Below, piece by piece: positions 40,293 through 49,342 of a DNA stretch of 64,000 bases (positions are counted from its first letter, which is position 1; every line of letters starts with the position of its first letter). Source of the stretch: Thermoproteaceae archaeon (lineage in GTDB: Archaea; Thermoproteota; Thermoprotei; Thermoproteales; Thermoproteaceae); assembly GCA_015521775.1 (NCBI GenBank), contig WANN01000019.1:45942-109941 (forward strand), given 5' to 3'. The notes below the pieces were generated by a model. That model was not told the origin of the DNA and searched no databases. It worked only from the letters and a program-made list of their open reading frames with translations. The translations under genes were made by a program, and so were the position numbers.

Positions 40293-40444
40293 GAACCCTT
40301 TACCACATTCCGTATTTACATTTTACGAGTCGGACGATAACCACGTCCTCACCCCTCGGGCCCCCCGAAAACTCCTCACTTTCATTGACCTCTACGGCAC
40401 TGTTTTTAGCTGTTACGTAAAAAACTGTGCGCCATGTGACACAC

Positions 40445-40786
40445 GTGAGGCGGCCCAGGCAGGTGCAGGTCCATGTGTTGGACCTAGAAAAGGTAATCTC
40501 GAGTTTCAGGAGGCTTACCTATAGGGAGAGGCTGTTGGCGCTGGCGCTGCTGGTGAGTCAACGCCCCCCAGAGGAGCTTAGGGGCGTGCTGTCACTCCTC
40601 TCGGTGGAGCTGGCGAGGCCCTACGCGGACAGGTTCGTGGCCGTAGGAGAAGTGGACGTGCTCGACGATGCGGTAGAGGTTGTGGAGAATACCGTTGAGG
40701 CCGCCGACGAGGACCCATACGAGGAGGTGGAGGAGGAGTACCTGGGTCAAAGCACTTTGAGCAAATTGCTGGGACATGAGCATTGA
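40445..40786 (+). CDS. Hypothetical acidic protein
   Basis: A 113-residue protein, helical, with a strongly acidic C-terminal third (EDPYEEVEEEYLGQ). Not recognised. GTG 40445 lies about 26 nt after a CGTAAAAAAC box; GTG 40427 is the longer option. It overlaps the next gene by 11 bases, so they form a two-gene unit. Confidence 0.6.
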   Translation: MRRPRQVQVHVLDLEKVISSFRRLTYRERLLALALLVSQRPPEELRGVLSLLSVELARPYADRFVAVGEVDVLDDAVEVVENTVEAADEDPYEEVEEEYLGQSTLSKLLGHEH

Positions 40787-41132
40787 ATACATCGCTGATA
40801 GGTACGGCCACCTTCTCGGCGGCATAGACGTGGACAAGGCGATCAGAACGATTAGGTCCGATAGGGCCAACGCGGCGGTCTCGCGGCTGCTCGGGGTGGA
40901 GCTTCCCCCCCACGACGAAAAACAAGGCGAGTGCGCACAGTTGAGGGCCATGCTGGAGAGGGCCAAGGCCGAGGAAGCCGCACTACGTAGGCTCATCTCC
41001 GAGGCAAGGGACATGGGGGTCCCCCGAAGCGACCTCGGCCCCGCGTACGCCAGGCTAAGAAACGCCAGGAAGAGAAGAAGGCTAGCCTCCAGAATGATCG
41101 CCTTCGCCGGCTGCGCCGGGCAGGAGGGCTAG
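40776..41132 (+). CDS. Hypothetical coiled-coil protein
   Basis: A 118-residue protein with a central coiled-coil-like helix (ECAQLRAMLERAKAEEAALR) and a basic stretch (RLRNARKRRRLASR) near the C-terminus that could bind nucleic acid. Family unknown. It begins inside the preceding gene, and the acidic tail there plus the basic patch here suggest the two products may bind each other. Confidence 0.6.
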   Translation: MSIEYIADRYGHLLGGIDVDKAIRTIRSDRANAAVSRLLGVELPPHDEKQGECAQLRAMLERAKAEEAALRRLISEARDMGVPRSDLGPAYARLRNARKRRRLASRMIAFAGCAGQEG

Positions 41133-41190
41133 ACATAACGGCAACGCCGAAAAACATCGCCCGCCAAGCGGCCCTGCGATGCGGGGCGGA

Positions 41191-41745
41191 TCACGCGTCT
41201 CGTCTCAGCTTTTCTCCGACTGCTCTTAGGACGTTTTCATGTTCCTCGGTCCACGCAGTCCTGTCCCTAAGCCTCTCCGCGTATTCCAGCACGGCGATTA
41301 CCAGCTCCATCACTGCCCGGGCAGCTTCTTCCCTTGTCCTGTACTTGCTCAGGGCCATGTCCGGGTCAGGCCCATTGTACTGATAGTCGTGGAGGTTAAG
41401 GGCGCGGTCAGTTATGTAGGCCACATCCCTGTACCCCAGTCCACTCAACGCTTGGGAAAGCGATACCATCCTTGTGGTGGGGATCCTCGACACTGCCTTC
41501 TCCTCTAGCCCCTTCCTCTCCTCCTCGGTCTTAGCGTTGGCCTTCAACCTGTCCAATTCAAGCCTCAGGAGGGCGGCTAGGACGGCCCTCCACGCCTGGA
41601 AAGCCTTACCAGCAGCATTACGGGTAAGGCCACGCCTAAGGAAATCCAGGGCAAGGCCGGCCTCGGCCAAGGCCTCTAGGAGCCTGGCCGATGCGTAGTC
41701 CTCCGAGGAAGGCTTGGGGAGTGGCCTCTCAATGAGCTGTTCCAT
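41191..41745 (-). CDS. PaREP1-like HEPN-fold protein
   Basis: A 184-residue helical protein resembling the PaREP1/PaREP8-type paralogous families of Pyrobaculum and Thermoproteus: LLEALAEAGLALDFLRRGLTRNAAGKAFQAWRAVLAALL near the N-terminus, helical repeats thereafter. These families are HEPN-related and often occur as many copies, possibly parts of toxin-antitoxin-like or RNase systems. No nucleotidyltransferase partner is adjacent. ATATATTTTAACG lies about 21 nt upstream of the start. Confidence 0.6.
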   Translation of the reverse strand: MEQLIERPLPKPSSEDYASARLLEALAEAGLALDFLRRGLTRNAAGKAFQAWRAVLAALLRLELDRLKANAKTEEERKGLEEKAVSRIPTTRMVSLSQALSGLGYRDVAYITDRALNLHDYQYNGPDPDMALSKYRTREEAARAVMELVIAVLEYAERLRDRTAWTEEHENVLRAVGEKLRRDA

Positions 41746-41845
41746 GAGCGCTCACATCACGTTAAAATATATCCTTTAGCAAGCCGTATCAATCTCCAAA
41801 CTTTCCGGTATGCTGCAAAGATCCCTTAAGCCTATATTGTGCGGG

Positions 41846-42793
41846 TTATTGTCCGTAGGCCTGTACCAGTTTGGCTAGGTGGTTCCAGTAGGTGTCGAGT
41901 TCTGCCTCTATTTCGGCGATTTCCTGGTCTGTTAGGTGTGTGAAGCGTCCCTGTAGCCTGAGGAACTCCTTCAGGGGTCTCCTCCTAGACTTGTCCATGT
42001 GGGTATTGCTGGGCGGATTAAGCCTAAACGCCCCACGCTCCCACTCGTACAGTGGGAAGTACCCGGTCTCGACGGCCAGCCTAGCCACCTCGACGGTCTT
42101 GTTCTCGGGGTACCTCCAGCCGGGGACGCAGGGGGCGAGGACGTGGAGGAATGTGGGGCCCTCCTCGCTGTAGTCCAGCGCCTTCCTGGCCTTATTGGCT
42201 AGGTCCACCACGTAGGCTATGCTCGCCGTGGCGGCGTACACGACCCTGTGGGCAAGCACTATGCCCATGATGTCCTTCTTCCACTGTACCTTGCCCTTTA
42301 TGTGGGGTCCCACTGGCGTGGTGGTTGTCCAAGCGTACTTGGGGGTGCTCCCGCTGCGCTGTATCCCCGTGTTCATGTAGGCCTCGTTGTCGTATAGCAC
42401 GTAGAGCACCTTGTGGCCCCTCTCCAGCATGCCGCTCAGCGATTGGAGGCCTATGTCGTACGTGCCCCCGTCCCCTGCCACCACTACGACCTTCTCCCCG
42501 CTGGGCGCCCTCAGCCCCTTCGACGCGAGTACCCTCAGCGCGGCCTCGACGCCCGACGCCGCAGCCGCCGCGTTCTCGAACGCCACGTGCAGGTACGGCA
42601 CCCTCCACGCCGTGTGGGGGAACTGCGTCGTGGTCACCTCGACGCAACCCGTGGCGTTGACTATTATCGTGTTCCTCCCGGCCACCTTGGTGAGCCACCT
42701 CATGGCTATCGCCGCGCCGCACCCAGCACACATCGAGTGGCCCGGCGCGAAGAGCTCCTCCCTGGGGAGGTCCCTGATGGTCCGGTACGTCAT
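41846..42793 (-). CDS. porB: Pyruvate:ferredoxin oxidoreductase, beta subunit
   Basis: A 315-residue subunit with the thiamine diphosphate motif VVVAGDGGTYDIGLQSLSGM and cysteines in HSMCAGCGAA and elsewhere for a [4Fe-4S] cluster. It is the last gene of porGDAB and overlaps porA by 4 bases. The complex oxidises pyruvate (or another 2-oxoacid) and CoA to acetyl-CoA, CO2 and reduced ferredoxin. Confidence 0.94.
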   Translation of the reverse strand: MTYRTIRDLPREELFAPGHSMCAGCGAAIAMRWLTKVAGRNTIIVNATGCVEVTTTQFPHTAWRVPYLHVAFENAAAAASGVEAALRVLASKGLRAPSGEKVVVVAGDGGTYDIGLQSLSGMLERGHKVLYVLYDNEAYMNTGIQRSGSTPKYAWTTTTPVGPHIKGKVQWKKDIMGIVLAHRVVYAATASIAYVVDLANKARKALDYSEEGPTFLHVLAPCVPGWRYPENKTVEVARLAVETGYFPLYEWERGAFRLNPPSNTHMDKSRRRPLKEFLRLQGRFTHLTDQEIAEIEAELDTYWNHLAKLVQAYGQ

Positions 42794-44001
42794 TCCCTCA
42801 GCCCTAGAAAGAGCACCTTGTCCGTGCTGGCGCCCTCCGCGAGCATCTTGATGACCCCGTAGAAGTCCTCCACATACATGGCCCTCTGCCCTATGCCGTG
42901 CACAACGGATATGCCGGGCACCGTGAGCCCCTCCATGTAGAGGGCGGCGGCCACGTCCTTGTAGAGGGGGCCGGGGGCGGGGCTGCCGTAGGCGATGGCC
43001 CTGTCGATGACGGCGAAGGCCTTGACGCCGGCCAGTGCCGTGATGATCGGGGCGCTGGGGAAGGGGCGGTACAGCCTGATCCTTAGGAGGCCGACCCTGA
43101 TTCCCCTCTCCCTGGCCATGTCAACGGCCACCCTAGCGTTGCCCGTCGCCGCACCGCCGTATGTGACCAGCGCGTAGTCCGCGTCCTCGAGCCTGTAAGC
43201 CTCAAGGGGCCCATACGAGGCGCCGAACCTGGCCGCGAAGTCTGCCTCTACTTCCCTAAGCACCCCCTCCACGTTCCTAAGCGCGGCCTCCTGCTGGTAC
43301 TTGAACTCGTAGTAGTTGTCAGGCGTGGCGAATGCCCCGAGGGTAATGGGGCTACGCACGTCTAACACGTTCCTCCTGCCCCTCCTCGGGACGAACTCCC
43401 TCACGTGCTCCTCGCGGTACAGCTCCACGGGCTCCAACGTGTGGGACATGAGGTAGCCATCGTAAGCCACCATGACCGGGAGCTGAACGTCCGGGTGCTC
43501 CGCTATCCTGTAGGCCTGTATCACCGTGTCGTATGCCTCCTGAGCCGTCGAGGCGATCAGGATGGCCCAGCCAGCGTCCCTGGCGTTCATTATGTCGCTG
43601 TAGTCGTTGTGTATGCTTATGGGCGCGGACAGGGCGCGGGTTGGGACCGCCATGACAATTGGGAGGCGGAGGCCGCTGGCAATGTGAAGGACCTCGTGCA
43701 TAAGCTCTAGGCCCTGGCTGCTGGTTGCCGTGAAGGTGCGGGCGCCCGTCGCAGCGGCGCCGACGGCGGCCGAGAGCGCGCTGTGCTCCGACTCCACGTG
43801 TATGAGCTCGGCCCTCAACTCGCCGCCGTGTATGAACTCGGCTATCTTCTCCACTATGGTTGTCTGGGGGGTAATTGGGTACACCGCCACCACGTCAACG
43901 TCAACCGCCTTGACGGCGAAGGCCACCGCGTAGTTGGTCGTCAGGCCGGCCCTCCTCCACACGGCGCGTTCTCTGGCCCCCCGCTGCAGTCCAGCCAACA
44001 T
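42790..44001 (-). CDS. porA: Pyruvate:ferredoxin oxidoreductase, alpha subunit
   Basis: A 403-residue subunit. VYPITPQTTIVEKIAEF and ESEHSALSAAVGAAATGARTFTATSSQG mark the alpha-chain pyrimidine-binding domain. ATG 44001 shares one base with the porD stop; the longer upstream frame lies in porD and is not coding. Substrate preference (pyruvate versus other 2-oxoacids) is not fixed by sequence. Confidence 0.95.
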   Translation of the reverse strand: MLAGLQRGARERAVWRRAGLTTNYAVAFAVKAVDVDVVAVYPITPQTTIVEKIAEFIHGGELRAELIHVESEHSALSAAVGAAATGARTFTATSSQGLELMHEVLHIASGLRLPIVMAVPTRALSAPISIHNDYSDIMNARDAGWAILIASTAQEAYDTVIQAYRIAEHPDVQLPVMVAYDGYLMSHTLEPVELYREEHVREFVPRRGRRNVLDVRSPITLGAFATPDNYYEFKYQQEAALRNVEGVLREVEADFAARFGASYGPLEAYRLEDADYALVTYGGAATGNARVAVDMARERGIRVGLLRIRLYRPFPSAPIITALAGVKAFAVIDRAIAYGSPAPGPLYKDVAAALYMEGLTVPGISVVHGIGQRAMYVEDFYGVIKMLAEGASTDKVLFLGLRE

Positions 44002-44309
44002 CACTTCGCCTCGAGTACGACCTCTATTGCCTTCACGGGGCACTCGTTGGCGCATATGCCGCAGCCCTTGCAGTGGTCGTAGTCGACCTCGTACGTGACC
44101 TCGTACCGCTTGCCCCCACGCGTCGTGTACTCCCTTTTCAGCTCCAGGATGGCGCTGTCGGGACAGTACATCCAGCATATGCCGCACCTAATACACCGCT
44201 CCTGGTCTATGACGGGCCTCACGACGCGCCAGGTCCCGGTTATGTTGTCCGCGGTGGAGCCAGGCCTGAGCACCGCGGCCCCAGCGGGCAGGGACCTCCA
44301 CCCGCTCAT
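44001..44309 (-). CDS. porD: Pyruvate:ferredoxin oxidoreductase, delta subunit (ferredoxin-like)
   Basis: A 102-residue protein with two classical [4Fe-4S] motifs, [12 protein letters not shown] near residue 39 and [12 protein letters not shown] near 80. It transfers electrons from the active site to ferredoxin. Overlaps porG by 4 bases and abuts porA. Confidence 0.95.
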   Translation of the reverse strand: MSGWRSLPAGAAVLRPGSTADNITGTWRVVRPVIDQERCIRCGICWMYCPDSAILELKREYTTRGGKRYEVTYEVDYDHCKGCGICANECPVKAIEVVLEAK

Positions 44310-44860
44310 AGCCTCTTCACAGAGCCCATGGCCATTTCCACGGCCCTCCAGTTGAGCTCGGCCAACCTTCCCGGAAAAGAGTCCTCGATTATGCGCCGGA
44401 CGCTTTCCGGGGACACTATCCCGGTGGCCTTGATGAATGCGCCGAGCACGGCGGTGTTCACCACCGGCCTCCCCAGCACCTCCATGGCTATGGCCTCGGC
44501 ATCCACGACGTGTACGTCCACGTCCGGCCTCGAGTCCTTTACCTTTGCAGCCACTTCGCCGCTCCTCGTGTTGATCACTGCTATCCCGCCCGGGCGTAGC
44601 CCCGCCAGGACGTCCTCGACGAGCACCAGGCCCGGATCCAGCACGGCCACGGCTGAGGGCTCCCTCACGGGGTCACGCCTGAAGATGTACCTGTCTGATA
44701 TCCGTAGGTATGCCCTCACAGGGGCGCCGCGCCGTTCAGGGCCGAACTCGGGAAAGGCCTGGGCGTACCTCCCCTCGGCTATAGCCGCGGAGGCCAGCAG
44801 CTGGACGGCGGTGACCGCGCCCTGGCCCCCGCGCCCATGGAAACGGGCCTCTACCTCCAT
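44306..44860 (-). CDS. porG: Pyruvate:ferredoxin oxidoreductase, gamma subunit
   Basis: A 184-residue gamma chain with the CoA-binding-domain start [19 protein letters not shown] and [17 protein letters not shown]. The first gene of porGDAB; AATTTAAATATT lies just upstream of ATG 44860. Confidence 0.95.
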   Translation of the reverse strand: MEVEARFHGRGGQGAVTAVQLLASAAIAEGRYAQAFPEFGPERRGAPVRAYLRISDRYIFRRDPVREPSAVAVLDPGLVLVEDVLAGLRPGGIAVINTRSGEVAAKVKDSRPDVDVHVVDAEAIAMEVLGRPVVNTAVLGAFIKATGIVSPESVRRIIEDSFPGRLAELNWRAVEMAMGSVKRL

Positions 44861-45066
44861 ATTTATTAATATTTAAATTATAGATAAGCATTATCTTCGT
44901 TGTTAGGCTAATACGACTTTGCTTGATGTCAGCCCTCACACGCCTCTTCACTTCTCTGGAAGCGGTCCTCATCACGTCGCGTTCCCGCGCATTACATGTC
45001 AGCGCAGATCAATCGCCTCACCCCTCGTCAACCCTGGGTATCATCACGTTTGGAAGTGCCGGGGGC

Positions 45067-45750
45067 TTATTTACCGTATCGCCTCTGGCGCCTGTAGAAC
45101 TCGTCCAATATATATGCGATGTCGTCGCGCGTTAGCTCGGGCCAGTACTTGTCCAGGAAGAAGAGCTCGGTGTACGAGATGTAGAAGAGGAGGAAGTTGC
45201 TTATCCTTTTTTCGCCGCCAGTACGGATAAGTATGTCCGGGTCGGGCACGCCGTCGAGGTACAGCAGACGCCTAAACCCCCCCTCGTCGAGCCGGGAAAC
45301 GCCGGCGCTCAGCGCCCTGTTAACCGCGTCGATTATCTCGTCGCGTCCCCCATACCCCAGCGCTATGTTGAGGCCGAGCCTACTGTATCCGGCGGTTGCG
45401 GCCTCGACCCTCTCAATGCTCCTGACAAGGTAGTCGGGCAACAGGGCGCGCCTCCCTATTATCCTCACCCTGACGTTGCGGCTGTGCACCTTCTCGCTGT
45501 CGGCCAACTCGTCCAATTTGCCGGAGATGAGGCGGAACAGGGCGCCGACCTCCCCCCTGTCCCTCTTGGAGATGTTCTCCGTGGAAAGGGCGAAGAGCGT
45601 GACGTGGCCCACGTCGGCCCTCTCGCTGAGCCAATCCAGAACCTCCTCGGCCTTGTCTATGCCCTCCCTGTACGCCTCGACGTACGTTATGCCCCTCTTA
45701 GCAGCGTACCGCCTGTTACCGTCGGGTATTATGGCTATGTGAAGGCGCAT
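45067..45750 (-). CDS. uppS: Cis-prenyltransferase (undecaprenyl diphosphate synthase family)
   Basis: A 227-residue enzyme with IAIIPDGNRRYA (catalytic Asp) near residue 8, TLFALSTEN in the middle and DILIRTGGEKRISNFLL near 175. It makes the long polyprenyl chain that becomes dolichol-type carrier lipid for protein glycosylation. The next upstream gene (tRNA-binding protein) ends 3 bases before its start, so they form an operon. Confidence 0.94.
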   Translation of the reverse strand: MRLHIAIIPDGNRRYAAKRGITYVEAYREGIDKAEEVLDWLSERADVGHVTLFALSTENISKRDRGEVGALFRLISGKLDELADSEKVHSRNVRVRIIGRRALLPDYLVRSIERVEAATAGYSRLGLNIALGYGGRDEIIDAVNRALSAGVSRLDEGGFRRLLYLDGVPDPDILIRTGGEKRISNFLLFYISYTELFFLDKYWPELTRDDIAYILDEFYRRQRRYGK

Positions 45751-45753
45751 CGG

Positions 45754-46080
45754 TCAGCACACCCGCCTCCCCACGATCTCGTCCCCACCGCTGTCGGGCA
45801 CCACCAGTATTGGGTCGTCGCACGTGGCGAGCAGCATTCCCTGGCTCTCGAGCCCCATGATACGCCTCGGCCTCAGATTGGCGACCACGACTATGTATCT
45901 GCCCACCAGCTGCTGTGGCGCGTACTTCTCCGCTATGCCCGCCACTATCTGCCGCCTCTCCCCGCCCAGGTCGACAAGTAGGCGCAGCAGCCTCCTACTG
46001 CCCTCCACCCGTTCGGCCTCCACCACCTTCCCCACCCTGAGCTCAACCCTGTCGAACTCGTCCTTATCAATCTGCGTCAT
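45754..46080 (-). CDS. tRNA-binding OB-fold protein (MetRS C-terminal/CsaA-like)
   Basis: A 108-residue protein matching the tRNA-binding domain: DRVELRVGKVVEAERVEGSR, then IVAGIAEKYAPQQLVGRYIVVVANL and GLESQGMLLATC. In archaea it works in trans with methionyl-tRNA synthetase or as a CsaA-like factor. ATG 46080 starts the domain; an in-frame ATG six codons earlier exists. Confidence 0.9.
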   Translation of the reverse strand: MTQIDKDEFDRVELRVGKVVEAERVEGSRRLLRLLVDLGGERRQIVAGIAEKYAPQQLVGRYIVVVANLRPRRIMGLESQGMLLATCDDPILVVPDSGGDEIVGRRVC

Positions 46081-46116
46081 GGTTCCTGGAGAACCCAAAC
46101 CTTAATATTTTGCGCG

Positions 46117-47955
46117 TCATACAGCCGACCCGTACACCTTCATTGCCCTGGCCACAAGCGCCACCACGTGCGGACACAGGGACTCGCCGCATGCGCTGCA
46201 CATGTACTTGCCGGAGGATGTGTCGAGCGAGCACTCGGCTGTGCTCCTCCCCAAGCGTACAGTCCCCACTATTATGCTTCCCCTGCGCCCAATCTGGACT
46301 ACATCGCTCGACATGGCGAGCCTCACAGCAGCGCGGGGAGGCCTAGACCCAACTATCCTGCTAATGACAGCGTCTATTGCCCGGTCCTCGTCCGGCGGCT
46401 CGGCCTCCGCCCATGCAGAGGCCAGGTCTATGTCCCCACCGCCGTACTCCAACACCCTATCCCTCAGCCTTATGAAGGCCGGTATTCTTAGGAGGGGGCC
46501 AAGCACCACCGCCTCGCCGGGGTTTAGGCTGGGCAGGTTGGCGAGCATGTCCTGTGCCAGCAGCTCGCTGGCCTCGCGCACAGCCTCCTGGTCCCTCGGA
46601 TTCACTATGCGGAGAATTATCTGGCTTTGGCACTGGGAGAGGACGTCTGGGTCCACTCTGCTGGGCCTTTGGGTGATCACCACCAGGTGCACCCCGAACT
46701 TCCTCCCCTCGCTGGCTATACGGGTTATCACGTCGTAGCTCCAGGTACGTCTTAGGTGTTTCGGCGGCGCGAACCTGTGGGCCTCCTCGACGACCACCAC
46801 GACCGGGTACGGGTACTTCACGCCCCTGAGCCCCCTCCTGTGCCTAACCCTGGCCCTGAACACCCTTTCCAGCACGTTGCGGACTATGTAGTCCTGCGCC
46901 TCTTCCCCCACCCCCGCCAGGTTCAGGACCGTCACACCACGCGGCGTCAGCAACTCCAACAGCGGGGTGCTCCTTGGGGCAAATATGCCCAGCTCCCTTA
47001 GCTTGGACAGGTAACTAATGGCGCTTAGCACAGAATGGACGTCCCTCCTAGCGGTTTCACCGGCATGCTGCACGAGGTCCCTGAGGTGTTCCGCCAGGCC
47101 CACGCGCCTGTACCTCCCGCCTATGAGCCCCCTGAGCACCTCCACCATGTCGTCTATGCCCACCTGTCTCCCTTCCCTTTTGTAAAGGTCCCTCACCACT
47201 GAGTGGGCCACATATATGTAGTAACGTATCTTCTTCGCCCCCTGGGGAACGCCGGCCGCGTCCGCCAACGCCTCGGGCGAGGCGTCGACAAGGCCCATAC
47301 GGTACACAACGTCGCCCTCCTGGTGCCTCGCCACCTTAACCACAACGGCACGCGTATTTCCAAGCCTATCTATGGTGTGTGCCAGGGACACGTACTCGCC
47401 GTGTGGGTCCACCACGAGCACCGTGGCGCCGAGCTTCAGGAGCTCCTCTATCATGACCACGCTCGCCCAGGTCTTGCCGCTACCCGTGGCCGCTATGATG
47501 GCCAGGTGCCTCGAAAGAGCGGATACGTCCACGCATGCCGTTATGTGGGGCCTGGCCATGAGCGCCCCAATGCATAGCCCCCTGCCCTCGCCGTACAACG
47601 CCACGACGTCCTCGTCGCTTGCCCTATACACAGGGGCGCCTATCCTGGGCGACGTACGTGGGGCCAGGACATGGCCGTCCCTGACGTACCCATAGACCTT
47701 TACACGTGCAGTATGCACCTCCAACACGTTTTCGCCTATGGCGTCCACCACGGAGTACAGCGCCGCGTCCCTCCTGAGGGTGTACATGTCCCTGTACAGT
47801 GAGACTATCTGCCCAACGACCCTTACATTGGCGTCGCCTTCCCTGAGGTCCACGGTCACATACTCGTAAAGGGGAACATAGGTGCTTGGGTCCACAGTTA
47901 TGAGGTACTCCACTGGGGAGACGCTCGAAACCACGTTGCCTATCTTCTCCCTCAT
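46117..47955 (-). CDS. herA: HerA hexameric DNA translocase with C-terminal SWIM-like zinc motif
   Basis: A 612-residue protein. HAS-barrel-like N-terminus, Walker A IIAATGSGKTWASV near residue 155, Walker B VVVVVEEAHRFAPP near 395, arginine region VITQRPSRVDPDVLSQCQSQI. It pumps DNA during end resection with NurA. Unusually the last 60 residues carry TAECSLDTSSGKYMCSACGE then LCPHVVALVARAM, a C...CxxC...CPH pattern like a SWIM zinc finger, which would bind DNA or a protein. ATG 47955 overlaps the nurA stop. Confidence 0.92.
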   Translation of the reverse strand: MREKIGNVVSSVSPVEYLITVDPSTYVPLYEYVTVDLREGDANVRVVGQIVSLYRDMYTLRRDAALYSVVDAIGENVLEVHTARVKVYGYVRDGHVLAPRTSPRIGAPVYRASDEDVVALYGEGRGLCIGALMARPHITACVDVSALSRHLAIIAATGSGKTWASVVMIEELLKLGATVLVVDPHGEYVSLAHTIDRLGNTRAVVVKVARHQEGDVVYRMGLVDASPEALADAAGVPQGAKKIRYYIYVAHSVVRDLYKREGRQVGIDDMVEVLRGLIGGRYRRVGLAEHLRDLVQHAGETARRDVHSVLSAISYLSKLRELGIFAPRSTPLLELLTPRGVTVLNLAGVGEEAQDYIVRNVLERVFRARVRHRRGLRGVKYPYPVVVVVEEAHRFAPPKHLRRTWSYDVITRIASEGRKFGVHLVVITQRPSRVDPDVLSQCQSQIILRIVNPRDQEAVREASELLAQDMLANLPSLNPGEAVVLGPLLRIPAFIRLRDRVLEYGGGDIDLASAWAEAEPPDEDRAIDAVISRIVGSRPPRAAVRLAMSSDVVQIGRRGSIIVGTVRLGRSTAECSLDTSSGKYMCSACGESLCPHVVALVARAMKVYGSAV

Positions 47956-49262
47956 GAGAGGAGCATCCTGAGCCTCCGTCCGTATACAGACGTGCCGGTG
48001 GCCGCGCCTATATAAGCGGCGTATTCCAATAGGTCCGCCCTGCTCAGCGCTGCATATTTGTGGGCCAACCATAGCCAGGCGTTGTAGTGAGTGGGGCCCT
48101 TGTAGTGCGCCGCGAGCATTCCGGCCTCCTCCGCCACGTCCACGTCGGGGCGGAGCTCCAGCCTTTCCGTCTCGAACATGGGAACGCCGAAGGCGGGCTG
48201 CTCCACGACCATGGGGGAGTCCCCCTTGGGGACTAGGTACCACATGTATATGGCCGGGATGCCCCTAATGGCCCTCCCAACAAGCTCCAGCAACGAGTCC
48301 ACGGCGCCCTCGTCGTACCTACGGAGCAGCGCCGCGTCCTCAATCCTGGCCCTCACCGCCCTCAGCAGCGACGTGGGGGACGAGAGCCCCCTATACCTGA
48401 TATAAGCGTCGACGCAGCCCACGAAGAGGGGAGGCGTGTAGGCGGGCCTTCCGGCGGCCATGAGCGAGACCAGCGATGGGTCCGTTACGGAATGGTTCAA
48501 TATGAGGCTGAGCAGCGACGACATGTAGGTGTGGCCCGACTCAAGGGACGAGGCGAGCAACTCGAAGAGGCGGCGCCTGTACTTCCTGATCCAAAGCACA
48601 CTGTAGTATCTCCGCCCCACATCGGCCACCTCGTCGTCTAGGTGCCCGGACAGAACGCTGAAAAGCAGCAGCTCCTTCAGCACCCTCATGCGTGTGTCCT
48701 TGGACACGAAAAGCACGCGCACGCCGCCTCTGTGCGCCTTTTCGAGGAGCTTATAGGTTAGGTAGAGGAGCAGCGACAGCTCAGGCGTAAGATAGAGGAG
48801 CTGGAAATCCCTTGAAAGGGCCAGACCGTGCAGCGCCCTGAGTACCCTCGCGTACAGGCTCCCATCGACCAGGAGAACGTCGGCCTTCTCCTCCTCATCG
48901 AGGGCCCTCAGGGCGGCCATGGCCTCCACTATCCCAAGGTACACCCCCTTAACGGCCGCGCCCTCCGTAAGCGCCACATCTATCAGGAGCTCCCTGATGG
49001 GGGAACCGTACAACGGCGACACCGCTGCGGCCCTCGCAATAAGCACGTCGTGGCCGTTCCTCATCTTGAGGGTCCCTATCCCCCCGTCCACTGCCACAAT
49101 CCCACCTGCGTTTCCTGGCCTCGCCTCACGCACCTCGCGTAGGGGACAGAGCCGCCGCACGTCGGCGAGCACCCTACCATCCACGGAACCCATAACGCCC
49201 ATCCCGCCCCTAACCCTTTCCCTCAGCTCCCGCATAAATATGTCCAGGAACGCGTCCGCCAC
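47952..49262 (-). CDS. nurA: NurA 5'-3' nuclease
   Basis: A 436-residue NurA. The catalytic acids are in GGIVAVDGGIGTLKMR near residue 57 and ADVLLVDGSLYARVLRAL near 128, followed by FVSKDTRMRVLKE. It forms a complex with HerA to resect DNA ends for recombination. mre11 and rad50, often in the same operon, are not here. Confidence 0.9.
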   Translation of the reverse strand: MADAFLDIFMRELRERVRGGMGVMGSVDGRVLADVRRLCPLREVREARPGNAGGIVAVDGGIGTLKMRNGHDVLIARAAAVSPLYGSPIRELLIDVALTEGAAVKGVYLGIVEAMAALRALDEEEKADVLLVDGSLYARVLRALHGLALSRDFQLLYLTPELSLLLYLTYKLLEKAHRGGVRVLFVSKDTRMRVLKELLLFSVLSGHLDDEVADVGRRYYSVLWIRKYRRRLFELLASSLESGHTYMSSLLSLILNHSVTDPSLVSLMAAGRPAYTPPLFVGCVDAYIRYRGLSSPTSLLRAVRARIEDAALLRRYDEGAVDSLLELVGRAIRGIPAIYMWYLVPKGDSPMVVEQPAFGVPMFETERLELRPDVDVAEEAGMLAAHYKGPTHYNAWLWLAHKYAALSRADLLEYAAYIGAATGTSVYGRRLRMLLS

Positions 49263-49342
49263 CGCGGGTACGGCTGCACGGAAGTTATAAAGACAGGTGG
49301 AAAGTCCTGGTCTGAGAGTCCGCTAAAACTTACATGTAAGTC

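Noticed and set aside
42192..42731. 179-codon minus-strand frame within porB
   Set aside because: Alternate frame of porB, rich in R/G/H; porB motifs are in the other frame.
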